The translations under genes and the position numbers were made by a program. Under the pieces are notes generated by a model. That model had not been told where the DNA came from and ran no database searches. It saw only the letters and a program-made list of their open reading frames with translations. From positions 1-64,000 of the forward strand of contig NZ_CANMRN010000003.1 of assembly GCF_947500265.1 (NCBI RefSeq): a DNA stretch of 64,000 bases, written 5' to 3'. Each line of letters begins with the position of its first letter. The first letter of the stretch is position 1. Shown here one piece after another: positions 39,597-48,751 of the stretch. The stretch comes from an uncultured Psychrobacter sp. (GTDB lineage: Bacteria > Pseudomonadota > Gammaproteobacteria > Pseudomonadales > Moraxellaceae).

Positions 39597-39969
39597 AAGA
39601 GTCACCTTAGTATAGTTATGTATAGGAGTGCTGTATTTCTAAATGCTGTATTTCTATTCGATATCTTGGTATTACTTAAAATCTAGCAGACAGCTCGTCT
39701 TGAACGATTACTAATATAGCCATCAATGATGTCAAACAAATAACATCTGTACAATATAGCGATATGACCAGTAGGAGCGATAATACTCGCTCAATAGCTG
39801 CTCGCTCTACGAATGGCATATTAATAAGGCTTTATTCAATAACAAGGCATGACGAGTAAAACTACATCATGCCTATTATGAGCTTATACGCTGTTCAAAA
39901 CATTATATGGATGCTGATAGATACACTATCAAGACATCCTTACAAAGTTAAACTTTTTAAGTCAGCTAC
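39597..39969 (-). other. rpsB-tsf intergenic region
   Basis: 373 bases on the transcribed minus strand. Three hairpins are visible: GGATG-TGATAG...CTATCA-CATCC (39909-39936), AGGCATGA...TCATGCCT (39845-39874, perfect 8 bp) and GAGCGA-TAATAC-TCGCTC (39775-39792). None has a good T-run; they may attenuate or process the rpsB-tsf transcript. Confidence 0.5.
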
Positions 39970-40761
39970 TTATTCTGCTGGAGTTGCAGCAGCTTCTTCT
40001 GCAGCTGGCGCTTCTTCAGTTGCAGCAGGTGCTTGCTCAGCTTTACCACCAGCTTGAGTTTGTGCGTATTCTTTACCAGCGATGATAGCATCAGCCATAG
40101 AAGTTACGTACAAAGTCACAGCACGGATAGCATCATCGTTAGCTGGGATGATGTAGTCAACGTTGTCTGGGCTAGAGTTAGTATCAACGATACCGATAAC
40201 TGGAATACCCAAGTTCTTGGCTTCTTTAATAGCGATAGCTTCGTGATCTACGTCTACTACGAAGATAGCGTCAGGTAGGCCGCCCATGTCTTTGATACCA
40301 CCTAGTGAACGCTCAAGTTTTTCCATATCGCGAGTACGCTCTAGCGCTTCACGCTTAGTTAGCTTAGCGAAAGTACCGTCTTCTGCTTGCTTTTCTAGCT
40401 CTTTTAGACGGTTGATTGACTGACGTAGAGTTTTCCAGTTAGTCAACATACCACCTAACCAGCGATGGTCAACGTATGGCATACCAGCGCGAGCTGCTTG
40501 CTCACGTACGATACCGCTTGCAGCGCGTTTAGTACCAACAAATAATACTTTGTTTTTCTTAGCAGCTAGGCCGTTTACGTAAGTCAACGCTTCGTTGAAC
40601 GCTTTTACGGTGTGCTCTAAGTTGATGATATGGATTTTGTTACGTGCACCAAAGATGTATGGACCCATTTTTGGGTTCCAAAAACGTGTTTGGTGACCAA
40701 AGTGAGCGCCTGCTTGTAGTAAGTCGCGCATTTCGATTTTGGTTGGATTCTTTGTAGCCAT
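39970..40761 (-). CDS. rpsB: 30S ribosomal protein S2
   Basis: 263 residues. The sequence [28 protein letters not shown] and [16 protein letters not shown]...[16 protein letters not shown] are standard S2. The C-terminus has an Ala/Glu-rich extension ([20 protein letters not shown]) typical of this group. Component of the small ribosomal subunit. First gene of rpsB-tsf. Confidence 0.98.
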   Translation of the reverse strand: MATKNPTKIEMRDLLQAGAHFGHQTRFWNPKMGPYIFGARNKIHIINLEHTVKAFNEALTYVNGLAAKKNKVLFVGTKRAASGIVREQAARAGMPYVDHRWLGGMLTNWKTLRQSINRLKELEKQAEDGTFAKLTKREALERTRDMEKLERSLGGIKDMGGLPDAIFVVDVDHEAIAIKEAKNLGIPVIGIVDTNSSPDNVDYIIPANDDAIRAVTLYVTSMADAIIAGKEYAQTQAGGKAEQAPAATEEAPAAEEAAATPAE

Positions 40762-41104
40762 GAGAATATATCCTATTGGTTGGGTTATGCCTCCACATCA
40801 CAAAAACAGCCTATTTAGCGACACGCATCTGCTACCGGTTAGTTTTCATTAGTAAAGCACTAACAGATCACAAATTAATCAAGTCGCCAAACACCCAGCA
40901 ATTTTTTGCCATGATGTGTGTGTCATTGGTTGGTTTAAAAAAAGAAGCTATCGCTAGATTGAAGCAAATGCCCAAATCTAAACTATAAAGTGAATTATAA
41001 AAAATAGCTGCGCTGTATTTTATCACATAATGTCTTGGAATCTCCAGCAGTTTGTTTGTAGCGTATCAATAAGATAAAAACAAACTATGGCGATAATAAA
41101 ACAA

Positions 41105-41134
41105 AAAAAAGCGACACATTTGCATCGCTTTTTT
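41105..41134 (-). terminator. Terminator of the chemosensory-type operon
   Basis: On the minus strand AAAAAAGCGA-TGCAAATGTG-TCGCTTTTTTTT, about 90 bases after the last CheX stop. Confidence 0.85.
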
Positions 41135-41160
41135 CATGATTATCTTTTTAATAGCTATTT

Positions 41161-41193
41161 TTCAAGCAAGGTTAATGCTGTCGCTCTTTTATA
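41161..41193. repeat. Dispersed intergenic repeat, copy 1
   Basis: TTCAAGCAAGGTTA is followed by a GCTGTC-containing stretch and TCTTTTATA. It matches the segment at 53989-54021 in 29 of 33 positions. Confidence 0.6.
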
Positions 41194-41226
41194 GTTATCA
41201 CTCGTTTATAGAGCATTGACTATAAC

Positions 41227-41676
41227 TTATGCAATGCAAATACCAATAACCGCCTTGTAACCACGCCACGTAAATGGTGTGATATAGCTTTGACGATCTT
41301 TAGGTAAATAAGACACGCTTGGTGCACTCTCTACAATGTGCGGCGGAGAGATAATAAACTCTGAACCAAACTCTGTACGAGCATTACCTGAGATTGTATT
41401 GGCCATTTCACCCAACAAATCTTTCATCATAGTGATTGAAGAGTCAGGCTCGCCCATCACTTTGATGACTTCTCGCAACATCACGCTTGGTGCACTGACA
41501 TAGACGCAACCTTCTAAAGGCCCTGATATCTTGATGACACCACTATAATCAAAGCCAATCGCGCTTTTGTTGTTGTTCAAGTAAGGGGTATCAATTGACA
41601 CTTCCGAGCCATCAATTTGCGCAAAAAACGCATTGATCGAGCTTAGAAATACACCCAATTTTTCTACTTTAACCAT
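41227..41676 (-). CDS. CheX-type CheY-P phosphatase, paralogue B
   Basis: 149 residues, the typical CheX length. The phosphatase motif D-x3-E-x2-N is intact as Asp86, Glu90 and Asn93 (KDLLGEMANTISGNA), and the FGSEFIISPPHIV segment follows as in CheX. CheX/CheC/FliY proteins dephosphorylate CheY. Last gene of a five-gene minus-strand unit, 35 bases after its paralogue; a terminator follows. The two paralogues share layout but are well diverged. Confidence 0.88.
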   Translation of the reverse strand: MVKVEKLGVFLSSINAFFAQIDGSEVSIDTPYLNNNKSAIGFDYSGVIKISGPLEGCVYVSAPSVMLREVIKVMGEPDSSITMMKDLLGEMANTISGNARTEFGSEFIISPPHIVESAPSVSYLPKDRQSYITPFTWRGYKAVIGICIA

Positions 41677-41711
41677 AATATATTAATATCCATCTGTATT
41701 ACGTGGCAGCA

Positions 41712-42161
41712 TTAGTCTTGCAAACAAACCACAATCTCGCCTACTTGAGAATGCCAAGTGATGGGGATGATAAAAGAACGCTCATCGTTCGGCAATACAA
41801 TACTTTGCGGTGCACCTTTGAACACAAATGGTACAGAGATATGAAACTCTGAGCCAAACTCTTTGCGTGCATTGCCTGCAATTGTATTGGCCACTTCCCC
41901 AGCCAGATCTACATAGTTCTCTTCACTTTTATCGGTCTCGCCCATGCTGTCTAAGATTGAAGACAGCAAGTCACGCGTCGCCGAAAAATATACCACGCCT
42001 TTTTGGCCACCAGATATACCAATCACGCCCGTATAATCGTGGACTTTTGGCTGTTTGTTTTCTAGTAAGTAAGGGGTATCGGCAATAAGCTCTTCTCCCC
42101 CAAACTGGTCAAAATAATTACTAATAATACTTAAAAAAATCTGTAGCTTTTGCTCTTTCAT
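41712..42161 (-). CDS. CheX-type CheY-P phosphatase, paralogue A
   Basis: 149 residues. The catalytic motif is Asp85, Glu89 and Asn92 (VDLAGEVANTIAGNARKEFGSEF). The N-terminal half (DTPYLLENKQPKVHDYTGVIGISGGQKGVVYFSA) is the usual CheX beta-sheet region. It lies 30 bases after the CheY-like gene, with which it should act: the likely substrate is that receiver's phosphoryl group. Tandem with a second CheX. Confidence 0.9.
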   Translation of the reverse strand: MKEQKLQIFLSIISNYFDQFGGEELIADTPYLLENKQPKVHDYTGVIGISGGQKGVVYFSATRDLLSSILDSMGETDKSEENYVDLAGEVANTIAGNARKEFGSEFHISVPFVFKGAPQSIVLPNDERSFIIPITWHSQVGEIVVCLQD

Positions 42162-42191
42162 AATGACATCTGCTTTGGTCGATGAATGGTA

Positions 42192-42554
42192 TTAGTCTTG
42201 CATCAGCTCATACAAAGACTCTACAAGCTCCTCTTCTGAAAAAGGCTTGCACAAAAATCCGCTAGCACCTAACGACAATGCTTCAATGCCGGTGGCTTTA
42301 TCCGATAACGCTGATACCACTAAAATGCGTACTTCAGGATCAATCGCGATGATTTTTTCAATACATTCTAGTCCATCCATTTGTGGCATGGTTAGATCCA
42401 TGGTGATCACATCAGGACGATGGACATTGAACTTTTCGATGGCTTGAACACCGCTAGTCGCTGTCGCAACCAACATGAATTTTCCTGAATCGTATGCGCG
42501 CTGAATACGGTTTCTAATAATATTTGAATCATCAACAATCATTAACTTATGCAT
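42192..42554 (-). CDS. CheY-like single-domain response regulator
   Basis: 120 residues, receiver domain only. The acidic pair is Asp8-Asp9, the phosphoacceptor Asp53 (VITMDLTMPQMDG), with Ser81 and Lys103 (LCKPF) completing the active site, and Phe100 near the position of the CheY switch aromatic. There is no output domain, so signalling must go through protein contact. It lies between the CheA-like kinase gene (61 bases upstream) and two CheX phosphatase genes. Confidence 0.95.
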   Translation of the reverse strand: MHKLMIVDDSNIIRNRIQRAYDSGKFMLVATATSGVQAIEKFNVHRPDVITMDLTMPQMDGLECIEKIIAIDPEVRILVVSALSDKATGIEALSLGASGFLCKPFSEEELVESLYELMQD

Positions 42555-42615
42555 AACTTATCTACTACCTTTAATGAAGTGCTTGTCGTCCCTGACAATA
42601 TAATTACTATTTTGA

Positions 42616-44799
42616 TTAAGCTTTAGGTAAAGTAATGACAAACCGTGTCATCTGACCCAGCTCGCTATTTACGTTAAGCTTGCCATCATACTCTTTTACT
42701 TTTGCTTTAATGATATCAAGTCCAACACCGCGACCACCGTCTTCATCTGAGTGCTCTTTGGTAGAGAATCCAGAAGAGAACAGCTGTTTGAGCAAGTCAC
42801 CTTTGCTAAGCTGATTTGCTTCTTCCGTACCGAAACTACCTTCTTGAATCAGTTTATTACGGATGCTGTCGTAGTTGATACCTTGTCCGTCGTCTTGAAC
42901 AACCAGCATAAAGTTTGAACCGTTGTCTTGCACTTCCAAATCAATGGTCCCAACGTCAGTTTTGCCAGTAGTATGACGCACACTTGGCGACTCGATACCA
43001 TGGACTACCGCATTACGCAGCAACTGAATACTGATTTCTTTGATTGGCTTTGCAAGATGTGCCGGAATGCTGGTTTGGGTTAGCGTCGTACTTTTTAGCT
43101 GTACTTGCTTGCCTTGTCTTGCAGCTATCTCTTTTGTAAATTCATTGTAAAAGGACAATAAATCGTCATCTGTTTCATTGTCTAAGTCGATATCTAGCCC
43201 ACCATCGAAGTCAGCATTGCTAGCTGCATGGTCTGCTACTGGACTTTGGGTAGCAATTGGCGCTTGTACGGTTGACGACTTAGCTGCTGTCGGTGCTGAG
43301 CGGTTGATACGCTCACCCAACGTCGCAATCGTGTTCGATAAGCTGAGCAAATCATCCAAATGTACTGCCAATGGTAAGAAGTCATTACCAGACAACTGAC
43401 CTTGGTTTTGTAATGCATGTAACTTGTCTTCAGCATCAGAAGCAATCTTCGTAAAGCTGTGTAGTTTTAGTGCTGATGCTTCACCTTTTAAGCTATGCAT
43501 TTCACGATAAATAGCTTTTAATTTGCCTTCAAGCTCGTATTGTGAGCTACCAGGATTTTTCAAGATGTTATTCATCTTCTCGATATGCGCTTGGGTATTA
43601 CCAATAAACTCATTAATAATCTTTGGGTTCACATTCAAGATAGTCGTTAACATCTCAATCTGCATATCGTTTTGCGAACGCTCTTTTTCTAGGCGCTGTT
43701 CTAAGTAGACTGCATCTGATACATCATTCACGTTGACCAAGATACGAGCAATGTCTTTATTGTCATAAACACGTGAGAATTTAAAATCTAAGAAGCGGTT
43801 ATCAAGACTCTTATCGTCAGACAGGTTATGCAGCATGACCTTATTCAACGGGTTAAGTGAATCTACCAATTTTTCTTTAACGCGAGGGTTATAGAGCTGC
43901 TCAATGAATTGCTGTGTGGTCTTGAGGTCTTTATCAGAGATACGGCCACGCAAAACATTGGTAAAGTTTTCCCCTGCCAAACTATCAGAGCCGATGATAT
44001 TGTTAAGCGCTCGAGAATGCTGTTGACCAATATTCAAGTCTTTATCCAGTAAGAAAAGACCCGTATTTACTGTTTCCATAATTTCTTGCGTTTCTTGGCG
44101 AGCGGCAAGTGCTTCAGCATCCGTCTCACGTAGACGACGTACAAAGAAGAATACGAAGATTAAGAAGTAGGTAAAGATAGCGGCAACACCAAGTACCTGA
44201 ATAAGACGAATGGTAGTTGCTTGACGCTTTGTTTCTTCGTAAACTTCATTAGTCAGCTCATCAAGCGCATCGTTCATACTCAAGCTAGAAGTTTTTGCTT
44301 GTTCATATGCTAATGCCAACTCGTCTGAAGAATCTATCCGAATATCACCAGCACCTTCAAGGTAATTTGCAATTAGTGGTTTTAGCTCACTCCAATCTTG
44401 CTGTGCTCTTTCTAAGGCTGCCAATTCAGTTGATGTTTTAATACTTGGAATTTTATGAGCGTTTCCAGAAGCGTCAATGTACTCCGAACCTTCACGCATA
44501 CTAGAAAGCAATTGATCAATACCTTGGGTATTATTGTCTAGTCTTTCTCTTACACGCTTCTGGTGAGGAGAATTAATATGTTCACCAATACTACCTTGTA
44601 AGTCGAACAAGTCTTTGATGATAGCTTGAGCATTATTAGCTGTTTTATTAGATATATTTACCAATGTGGTGTTGCGTTCAAGAACACTTGAAGTATAAAA
44701 CGTAAATGCAAGCAGTATCCCAATCAATGCCAAGAAGGCAGCAATCGACAAGATCAAACCACGATAACGCGAGTTACCGTTTTGAGTTGATATAGTCAT
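42616..44799 (-). CDS. Membrane-bound CheA-like histidine kinase (PAS-Hpt-HATPase)
   Basis: 727 residues. TM1 (about 14-36), a periplasmic helical region (37-198) and TM2 (200-220) precede a PAS-like domain (235-365). The Hpt domain (about 385-500) carries phosphoacceptor His435 in MHSLKGEASAL. After a disordered linker with Asp-rich DGGLDIDLDNETDDD comes a CheA-type ATPase: N-box LLRNAVVHGIESP (593-605), DDGQG (636-640) and GGRGVGLD (688-695). The protein ends just after the ATPase, so the CheW-like P5 domain is missing, and no separate P2 or HisKA domain is seen. It therefore looks like a kinase that senses directly instead of through MCP/CheW arrays. Ribosome-binding site AAAGGA. Second gene of the operon. 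Confidence 0.93.
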   Translation of the reverse strand: MTISTQNGNSRYRGLILSIAAFLALIGILLAFTFYTSSVLERNTTLVNISNKTANNAQAIIKDLFDLQGSIGEHINSPHQKRVRERLDNNTQGIDQLLSSMREGSEYIDASGNAHKIPSIKTSTELAALERAQQDWSELKPLIANYLEGAGDIRIDSSDELALAYEQAKTSSLSMNDALDELTNEVYEETKRQATTIRLIQVLGVAAIFTYFLIFVFFFVRRLRETDAEALAARQETQEIMETVNTGLFLLDKDLNIGQQHSRALNNIIGSDSLAGENFTNVLRGRISDKDLKTTQQFIEQLYNPRVKEKLVDSLNPLNKVMLHNLSDDKSLDNRFLDFKFSRVYDNKDIARILVNVNDVSDAVYLEQRLEKERSQNDMQIEMLTTILNVNPKIINEFIGNTQAHIEKMNNILKNPGSSQYELEGKLKAIYREMHSLKGEASALKLHSFTKIASDAEDKLHALQNQGQLSGNDFLPLAVHLDDLLSLSNTIATLGERINRSAPTAAKSSTVQAPIATQSPVADHAASNADFDGGLDIDLDNETDDDLLSFYNEFTKEIAARQGKQVQLKSTTLTQTSIPAHLAKPIKEISIQLLRNAVVHGIESPSVRHTTGKTDVGTIDLEVQDNGSNFMLVVQDDGQGINYDSIRNKLIQEGSFGTEEANQLSKGDLLKQLFSSGFSTKEHSDEDGGRGVGLDIIKAKVKEYDGKLNVNSELGQMTRFVITLPKA

Positions 44800-44881
44800 A
44801 GCATAGTCCTTTCAATGTATAGATAAATTTATATTTATGGTTGTTTAAAAATAATACGTTCCATAACTACTACGCTTAGGG

Positions 44882-45745
44882 TTACTGCAACATTTCCTGT
44901 TGCTGCAAAGATGCTTTTGTCAAATCTGTACCAAACCATTTAGTCGTTAACTTTGCGTAAGTACCGTCTTCTTTTAACCCTTTCAACCCTGTATTCACTT
45001 TTTTCAGCAGGTCAGGCTGAGCTTTATCTACTAGAAATACTTTGCGAGCACCGTCCGCTCTAATGCTTTCATAGTCAAAGTATTGTGGCTGCAGATTGGG
45101 TAGATCATTCAATGTATAACGGAGTACACCAGAATCATCTACGACAGCATCAACTTTATCTTGTGCCATCGCTTCTACCGCTGCAAATGTAGTCGGATAT
45201 TGCTCTAAAGAACCTAATTTATATTTACCTTGTGCGAAGTATTCATAAGGTTCTGAACTGGTCAATACACCTACTCTTAAAGTACCTAAATCATCTAATG
45301 ACTTAATATTTAACGACTCGTCTAAATATACAAGGCTAGTAGGAAGAGGCGCATAAGCATCTGAAAGCAGATATTTGCTAGCACGCTCGCTACTGTAAGT
45401 AAGACCTGCTGCTACCATGTCTCGACTTTTATTGTCCAAGTTATCAAACAACCCTTCCCAAGGATCATTATAAACTTCAACTTTAAAACCTTGATTTTCA
45501 CCAATATATTGCATCAGTTCTATATCGAAGCCTGTTACATTTCCATATTCATCTTTAAATTCATAAGGAGCATAATTAGCTTCAGTACCGACCTTAATAA
45601 CTGGAGCCGTATCAGGCAAATTACTTACAAAGCTATCTGTGTTTTCCTTTACTGGTGTGCTTACACTTTCTTGAGTAGCAGAATTACCGCAGCCGAAGAG
45701 GCCAATACTCAACAGAATCGGTAACGCTCGATATAACTGCATCAT
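44882..45745 (-). CDS. Periplasmic solute-binding lipoprotein (family 3, amino-acid type)
   Basis: 287 residues. The lipobox LFGC (acylated Cys19) is followed by a Ser/Thr linker and a class-3 periplasmic binding domain: KVGTEANYAPYEFKDEYGNVTGFDIELMQYIGENQGFKVEV, AGLTYSSERASKYLLSDAY, VGVLTSSEPYEYF and LKKVNTGLKGLKEDGTYAKLTTKWFG. Such proteins bind polar amino acids or similar ligands. There is no ABC permease or ATPase gene nearby; it is the first gene of the kinase/CheY/CheX unit, 82 bases from the kinase, which suggests a sensory role. Ribosome-binding site AAGGATAG. Confidence 0.93.
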   Translation of the reverse strand: MMQLYRALPILLSIGLFGCGNSATQESVSTPVKENTDSFVSNLPDTAPVIKVGTEANYAPYEFKDEYGNVTGFDIELMQYIGENQGFKVEVYNDPWEGLFDNLDNKSRDMVAAGLTYSSERASKYLLSDAYAPLPTSLVYLDESLNIKSLDDLGTLRVGVLTSSEPYEYFAQGKYKLGSLEQYPTTFAAVEAMAQDKVDAVVDDSGVLRYTLNDLPNLQPQYFDYESIRADGARKVFLVDKAQPDLLKKVNTGLKGLKEDGTYAKLTTKWFGTDLTKASLQQQEMLQ

Positions 45746-46100
45746 AATCTATCCTTGAAACTTCACGTTGTTTTACATTTTAATGAATGACAATCTAGCA
45801 AGGTTAAGCAATGTCTATACATATTCACTTACAGAAAGTTACGATAGATAGTACTTGCCTAATTCTATGATTGCAATATTTATGTTTGGCTATCATCTAC
45901 TAGCAGTTATATATAGCAAATTATGCATATGTTTCTGAACCACATATACTCGTTTATAATCAATAAACTCCATTATATAAAACGTCTATAAAATTTAATT
46001 TTGCTCTGAAGAAAAATAAATAAAGCGCACAAAAAAGCACTCATACGCTGTAAACGTATCAGTGCTTTTAAAATACAGCTAACTTAAAATCGAGACGCTC
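45746..46100. other. Intergenic region upstream of the chemosensory-type operon
   Basis: 355 bases. It must hold the operon's promoter and holds the terminator of the MFS gene. No activator site is recognised. A weak third copy of the AGCAAGGTTA repeat element lies at 45797-45806. Confidence 0.4.
46033..46069 (-). terminator. Terminator of the MFS transporter gene
   Basis: AAAAGCACT/AGTGCTTTT with inner ATACG/CGTAT and a short loop; lies 32 bases beyond the stop codon. Confidence 0.85.
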
Positions 46101-47360
46101 TTACTCTGCATCGTCCAAATTTAGATTACGATCAATCTTCCAAATCAGGAAAGAACCGAAACTCATTAGTGAGAACAGGGCAATACCAACTTTGAGAACT
46201 GGGTTGACTGGAAACAAGTTCAATAACAAGCCACCAAAGATACCGACTGAAAACATTAGCGAACCTTGTAGTGCACTTGCCATACCAGCACGGCGTTTCT
46301 GAAAAGCGAGCGCAATTGCAGAAGCATTGGGCTGGGTCAGACCCAATCCTGCTATACAAAAGAAAATACAAGCCAGCACCAGTGGCAACCAAGCATCCGT
46401 CCCTAAAAGCAAGCCAATCACGAATAGCAAACCCGCAGAGATAACCTGCATCATCGCCCCAAATCGCAAAATACTTAGTATTCGAAAGCGATTGGTAAGC
46501 CATTGGTTTAACTGAGTCAAACCTACAAAACCTGCCGCATTCATTCCGAACAACCAAGCGAAATGTGTCGCTGAGACGCCATAAGTATCCATAATTAGCT
46601 CAGAAGCCGAGCTGATATAGACAAACATCGCTCCCATTAACAATCCACCACCAATTGCTGGATAGTTAAAAGTCGGGTCTTTTAATAAATCCCAATATTG
46701 ACTGAGCACTTCTCTTGCAGGACGTACGTTGCGATTTTCTTCGGTCAAAGTTTCAAAAAAGAAAAACTTAGTAAGTAACAAATTAAGAGCGCCAAATGCA
46801 GCTAAAAACCAAAAGATAGAATGCCAATCAAAAAACTGTAAGAATAGCGCGCCAAGCGATGGTGCCAATATGGGTGCTAAGCCCATCACTAAAATCATGA
46901 TGGAAAAAGCTTTTGCCGTTTGTTTGGCAGTGAGGCGATCTCGAATCGCAGCACGAGTAACTACTGCACCGACGCACGCGCCCAATGCTTGTAGGGTCCG
47001 GCCTGCAAACAGTACATACTCATTATCAGTGGTCGCACAAAGGATAGAAGCGATAACATACAGCGTCATACCTATATATAAGGGTTTGACACGGCCGACA
47101 CGGTCACTGAAGGGTCCGTAAAATAGCTGCCCAAATACCAAGCCCAAAAAATATGCAGGAACAGAGTTGGCCATAAAAGCCGTTGAAACACCGAAATCAT
47201 CGGCCATCGATGGTAATGCTGGCAGATACATATCAATTGATAATGGACCTACCGCAACCATCAGCCCAAGCATCATAATCCATGCAACAGGCAAATCAGC
47301 AGAGCGCACTCGCTCAGAAGCGATAGGTTTGTTTGGAAGGGAAGGTTTTGAAGCAGACAT
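46101..47360 (-). CDS. Bcr/CflA-type MFS drug exporter
   Basis: 419 residues with about 12 membrane helices. The first loop has SIDMYLPALPSMADDFGVS, the loop-2 motif is GQLFYGPFSDRVGRVKPLYIG, and motif C-like GRTLQALGACVGAVVTRAAIRDR follows; this combination is characteristic of Bcr/CflA proton-antiport exporters (bicyclomycin, chloramphenicol and similar). C-terminal Asp/Glu tail. It has its own promoter and terminator and no adjacent regulator. Substrate not predictable. Confidence 0.92.
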   Translation of the reverse strand: MSASKPSLPNKPIASERVRSADLPVAWIMMLGLMVAVGPLSIDMYLPALPSMADDFGVSTAFMANSVPAYFLGLVFGQLFYGPFSDRVGRVKPLYIGMTLYVIASILCATTDNEYVLFAGRTLQALGACVGAVVTRAAIRDRLTAKQTAKAFSIMILVMGLAPILAPSLGALFLQFFDWHSIFWFLAAFGALNLLLTKFFFFETLTEENRNVRPAREVLSQYWDLLKDPTFNYPAIGGGLLMGAMFVYISSASELIMDTYGVSATHFAWLFGMNAAGFVGLTQLNQWLTNRFRILSILRFGAMMQVISAGLLFVIGLLLGTDAWLPLVLACIFFCIAGLGLTQPNASAIALAFQKRRAGMASALQGSLMFSVGIFGGLLLNLFPVNPVLKVGIALFSLMSFGSFLIWKIDRNLNLDDAE

Positions 47361-47715
47361 ATTTAGACCGTTTTATATAGTGGCTATTATTTTTAATATT
47401 TTATTTTTCGACGTTTAATTGCTTGCACGTGTTGTTAGGTAGGCTTTCGTCATTTTACTGGCTTATCCAGTAATTAAAATAGATACCTTTAACAACAATA
47501 GTGCATCTTTACCCACATCGGTGCAAGCAGACAATGCTATATCGTGCTATCTGCTTGCATTTCAATGGCTATAAGATAATGGCGAAACAACCGCTAACAA
47601 TTAAAAATCGTCAAAATAATTATCAAAATATGTCTGGTATTCTTAAGTAGCAACCTCTTCTATTAAAGCGAGTCAAATAAAAAACAGAACTAGCAAAGTT
47701 GCTAGTAGAAAAAAT
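47361..47715. other. Intergenic region between MFS and crotonase genes
   Basis: 355 bases. It contains the MFS promoter region and the crotonase terminator. Nothing else is recognised. Confidence 0.4.
47676..47706 (-). terminator. Terminator of the crotonase gene
   Basis: ACTAGCAA-AG-TTGCTAGT hairpin; on the minus strand TCTGTTTTTTATT follows. Confidence 0.8.
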
Positions 47716-48528
47716 TTAGCGGAATTGGCGTTTGCCAAATAAGGTGCTGGCCTGCTTTGCTTTTCTGAGGGCAAGCTTACGATTGCGACCAAGCATCATT
47801 TTAAGCTGCCATGCTTTCTCTTTATATAAAGTCTTAGCAGGTTGATCATACATTGCATTTATCACGCGTTTGCTTGCTAGCACCGCATCAGGAGAGCGCT
47901 CTGCGAATTCGGCAGCAAGCTTTTGTGCTTGTTCAAGAGGTGCTTCACTACAATGGCTAATCAAGCCTAACTCTTTGCCTTTGTTAGCATCGATGATACG
48001 GGCGCTCATGGCGAGCTCTTTTAGAGTATCTTCTCGTAGGACCCCAAATGCCGATTGAGTCAGTCCCATGTCTGGCACTAACCCCCATTTAGCTTCCATA
48101 ATAGATAACTGACAATCAGGATGGCTGATACGTACGTCACAAGCCAACGCCAACTGTAGTCCAGCGCCGATACAATACCCTTCCAATACGGCTATGACGG
48201 GTACTGGCAGATCACGCCATACCAAGCATACTCGTTGGAACGCACTTTGCCATGGTTTAATCAATTCCCAAAGCGCAAATGCTGTATTCTTTGGATGATT
48301 TAAGTCTCCTAAATCAATACCTGCACAAAACGTTCCCTCTGCCCCATTTAGAATGACTGCTCGTATGGTTCTGTCTTTGCTAATACGACCTGCCAGCTTA
48401 ATCAGCTCATTGATTACCTGAAAACTCATGGCATTTTTTTTATGTGGACGATTTAAGGTAACCGTCAGTATGTTGTCTGTAATACTAACTTGTAAGGTCT
48501 CATACTGGTAACTTGCAATCGCGTTCAT
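47716..48528 (-). CDS. Enoyl-CoA hydratase/isomerase family protein
   Basis: 270 residues. Crotonase fold with the oxyanion-hole segments GTFCAGIDLGDL and EGYCIGAGLQLALACDVRI and SIMEAKWGLVPDMG. Glu in the last segment occupies a position often catalytic in the family. C-terminus basic (RNRKLALRKAKQASTLFGKRQFR). Probably acts on short or medium acyl-CoA in fatty acid or amino acid breakdown; the exact reaction cannot be assigned. Monocistronic with ribosome-binding site AAGGA. Confidence 0.88.
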   Translation of the reverse strand: MNAIASYQYETLQVSITDNILTVTLNRPHKKNAMSFQVINELIKLAGRISKDRTIRAVILNGAEGTFCAGIDLGDLNHPKNTAFALWELIKPWQSAFQRVCLVWRDLPVPVIAVLEGYCIGAGLQLALACDVRISHPDCQLSIMEAKWGLVPDMGLTQSAFGVLREDTLKELAMSARIIDANKGKELGLISHCSEAPLEQAQKLAAEFAERSPDAVLASKRVINAMYDQPAKTLYKEKAWQLKMMLGRNRKLALRKAKQASTLFGKRQFR

Positions 48529-48751
48529 AACAATCCTTATTAATGAATAAAATAAATATGGTGCTGATATTCACAATATTAGCAGGCTTGTCTTTGTTGT
48601 ACCGTAGTAATAACTGACTGCCACGATACTATGGTCAATTTCATATACAGCAGATATAGAGTGTCTAGTTGATAGCGACTAGCAAATTTAACGAGGTTAC
48701 TTATCGATCTCTGAACCTGAATGATTCTGACCTTATTACCTCATCTTCAAC

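Larger units (their letters stand above)
40762..41226. other. rpsB leader and region after the CheX gene
   Basis: 465 bases. It holds the rpsB 5' region on the minus strand (candidate -10 TATAAT near 40995), the terminator of the chemosensory operon and a 33-base dispersed repeat. A 70-codon frame on the plus strand (40776-40988) is judged spurious. Confidence 0.4.

Noticed and set aside
40776..40988. 70-codon plus-strand frame opposite the rpsB leader
   Set aside because: It covers the rpsB 5' region on the opposite strand and lacks a ribosome-binding site.
46132..46557. 141-codon minus-strand frame overlapping the MFS gene in another frame
   Set aside because: The MFS gene is complete and clearly coding across this stretch.
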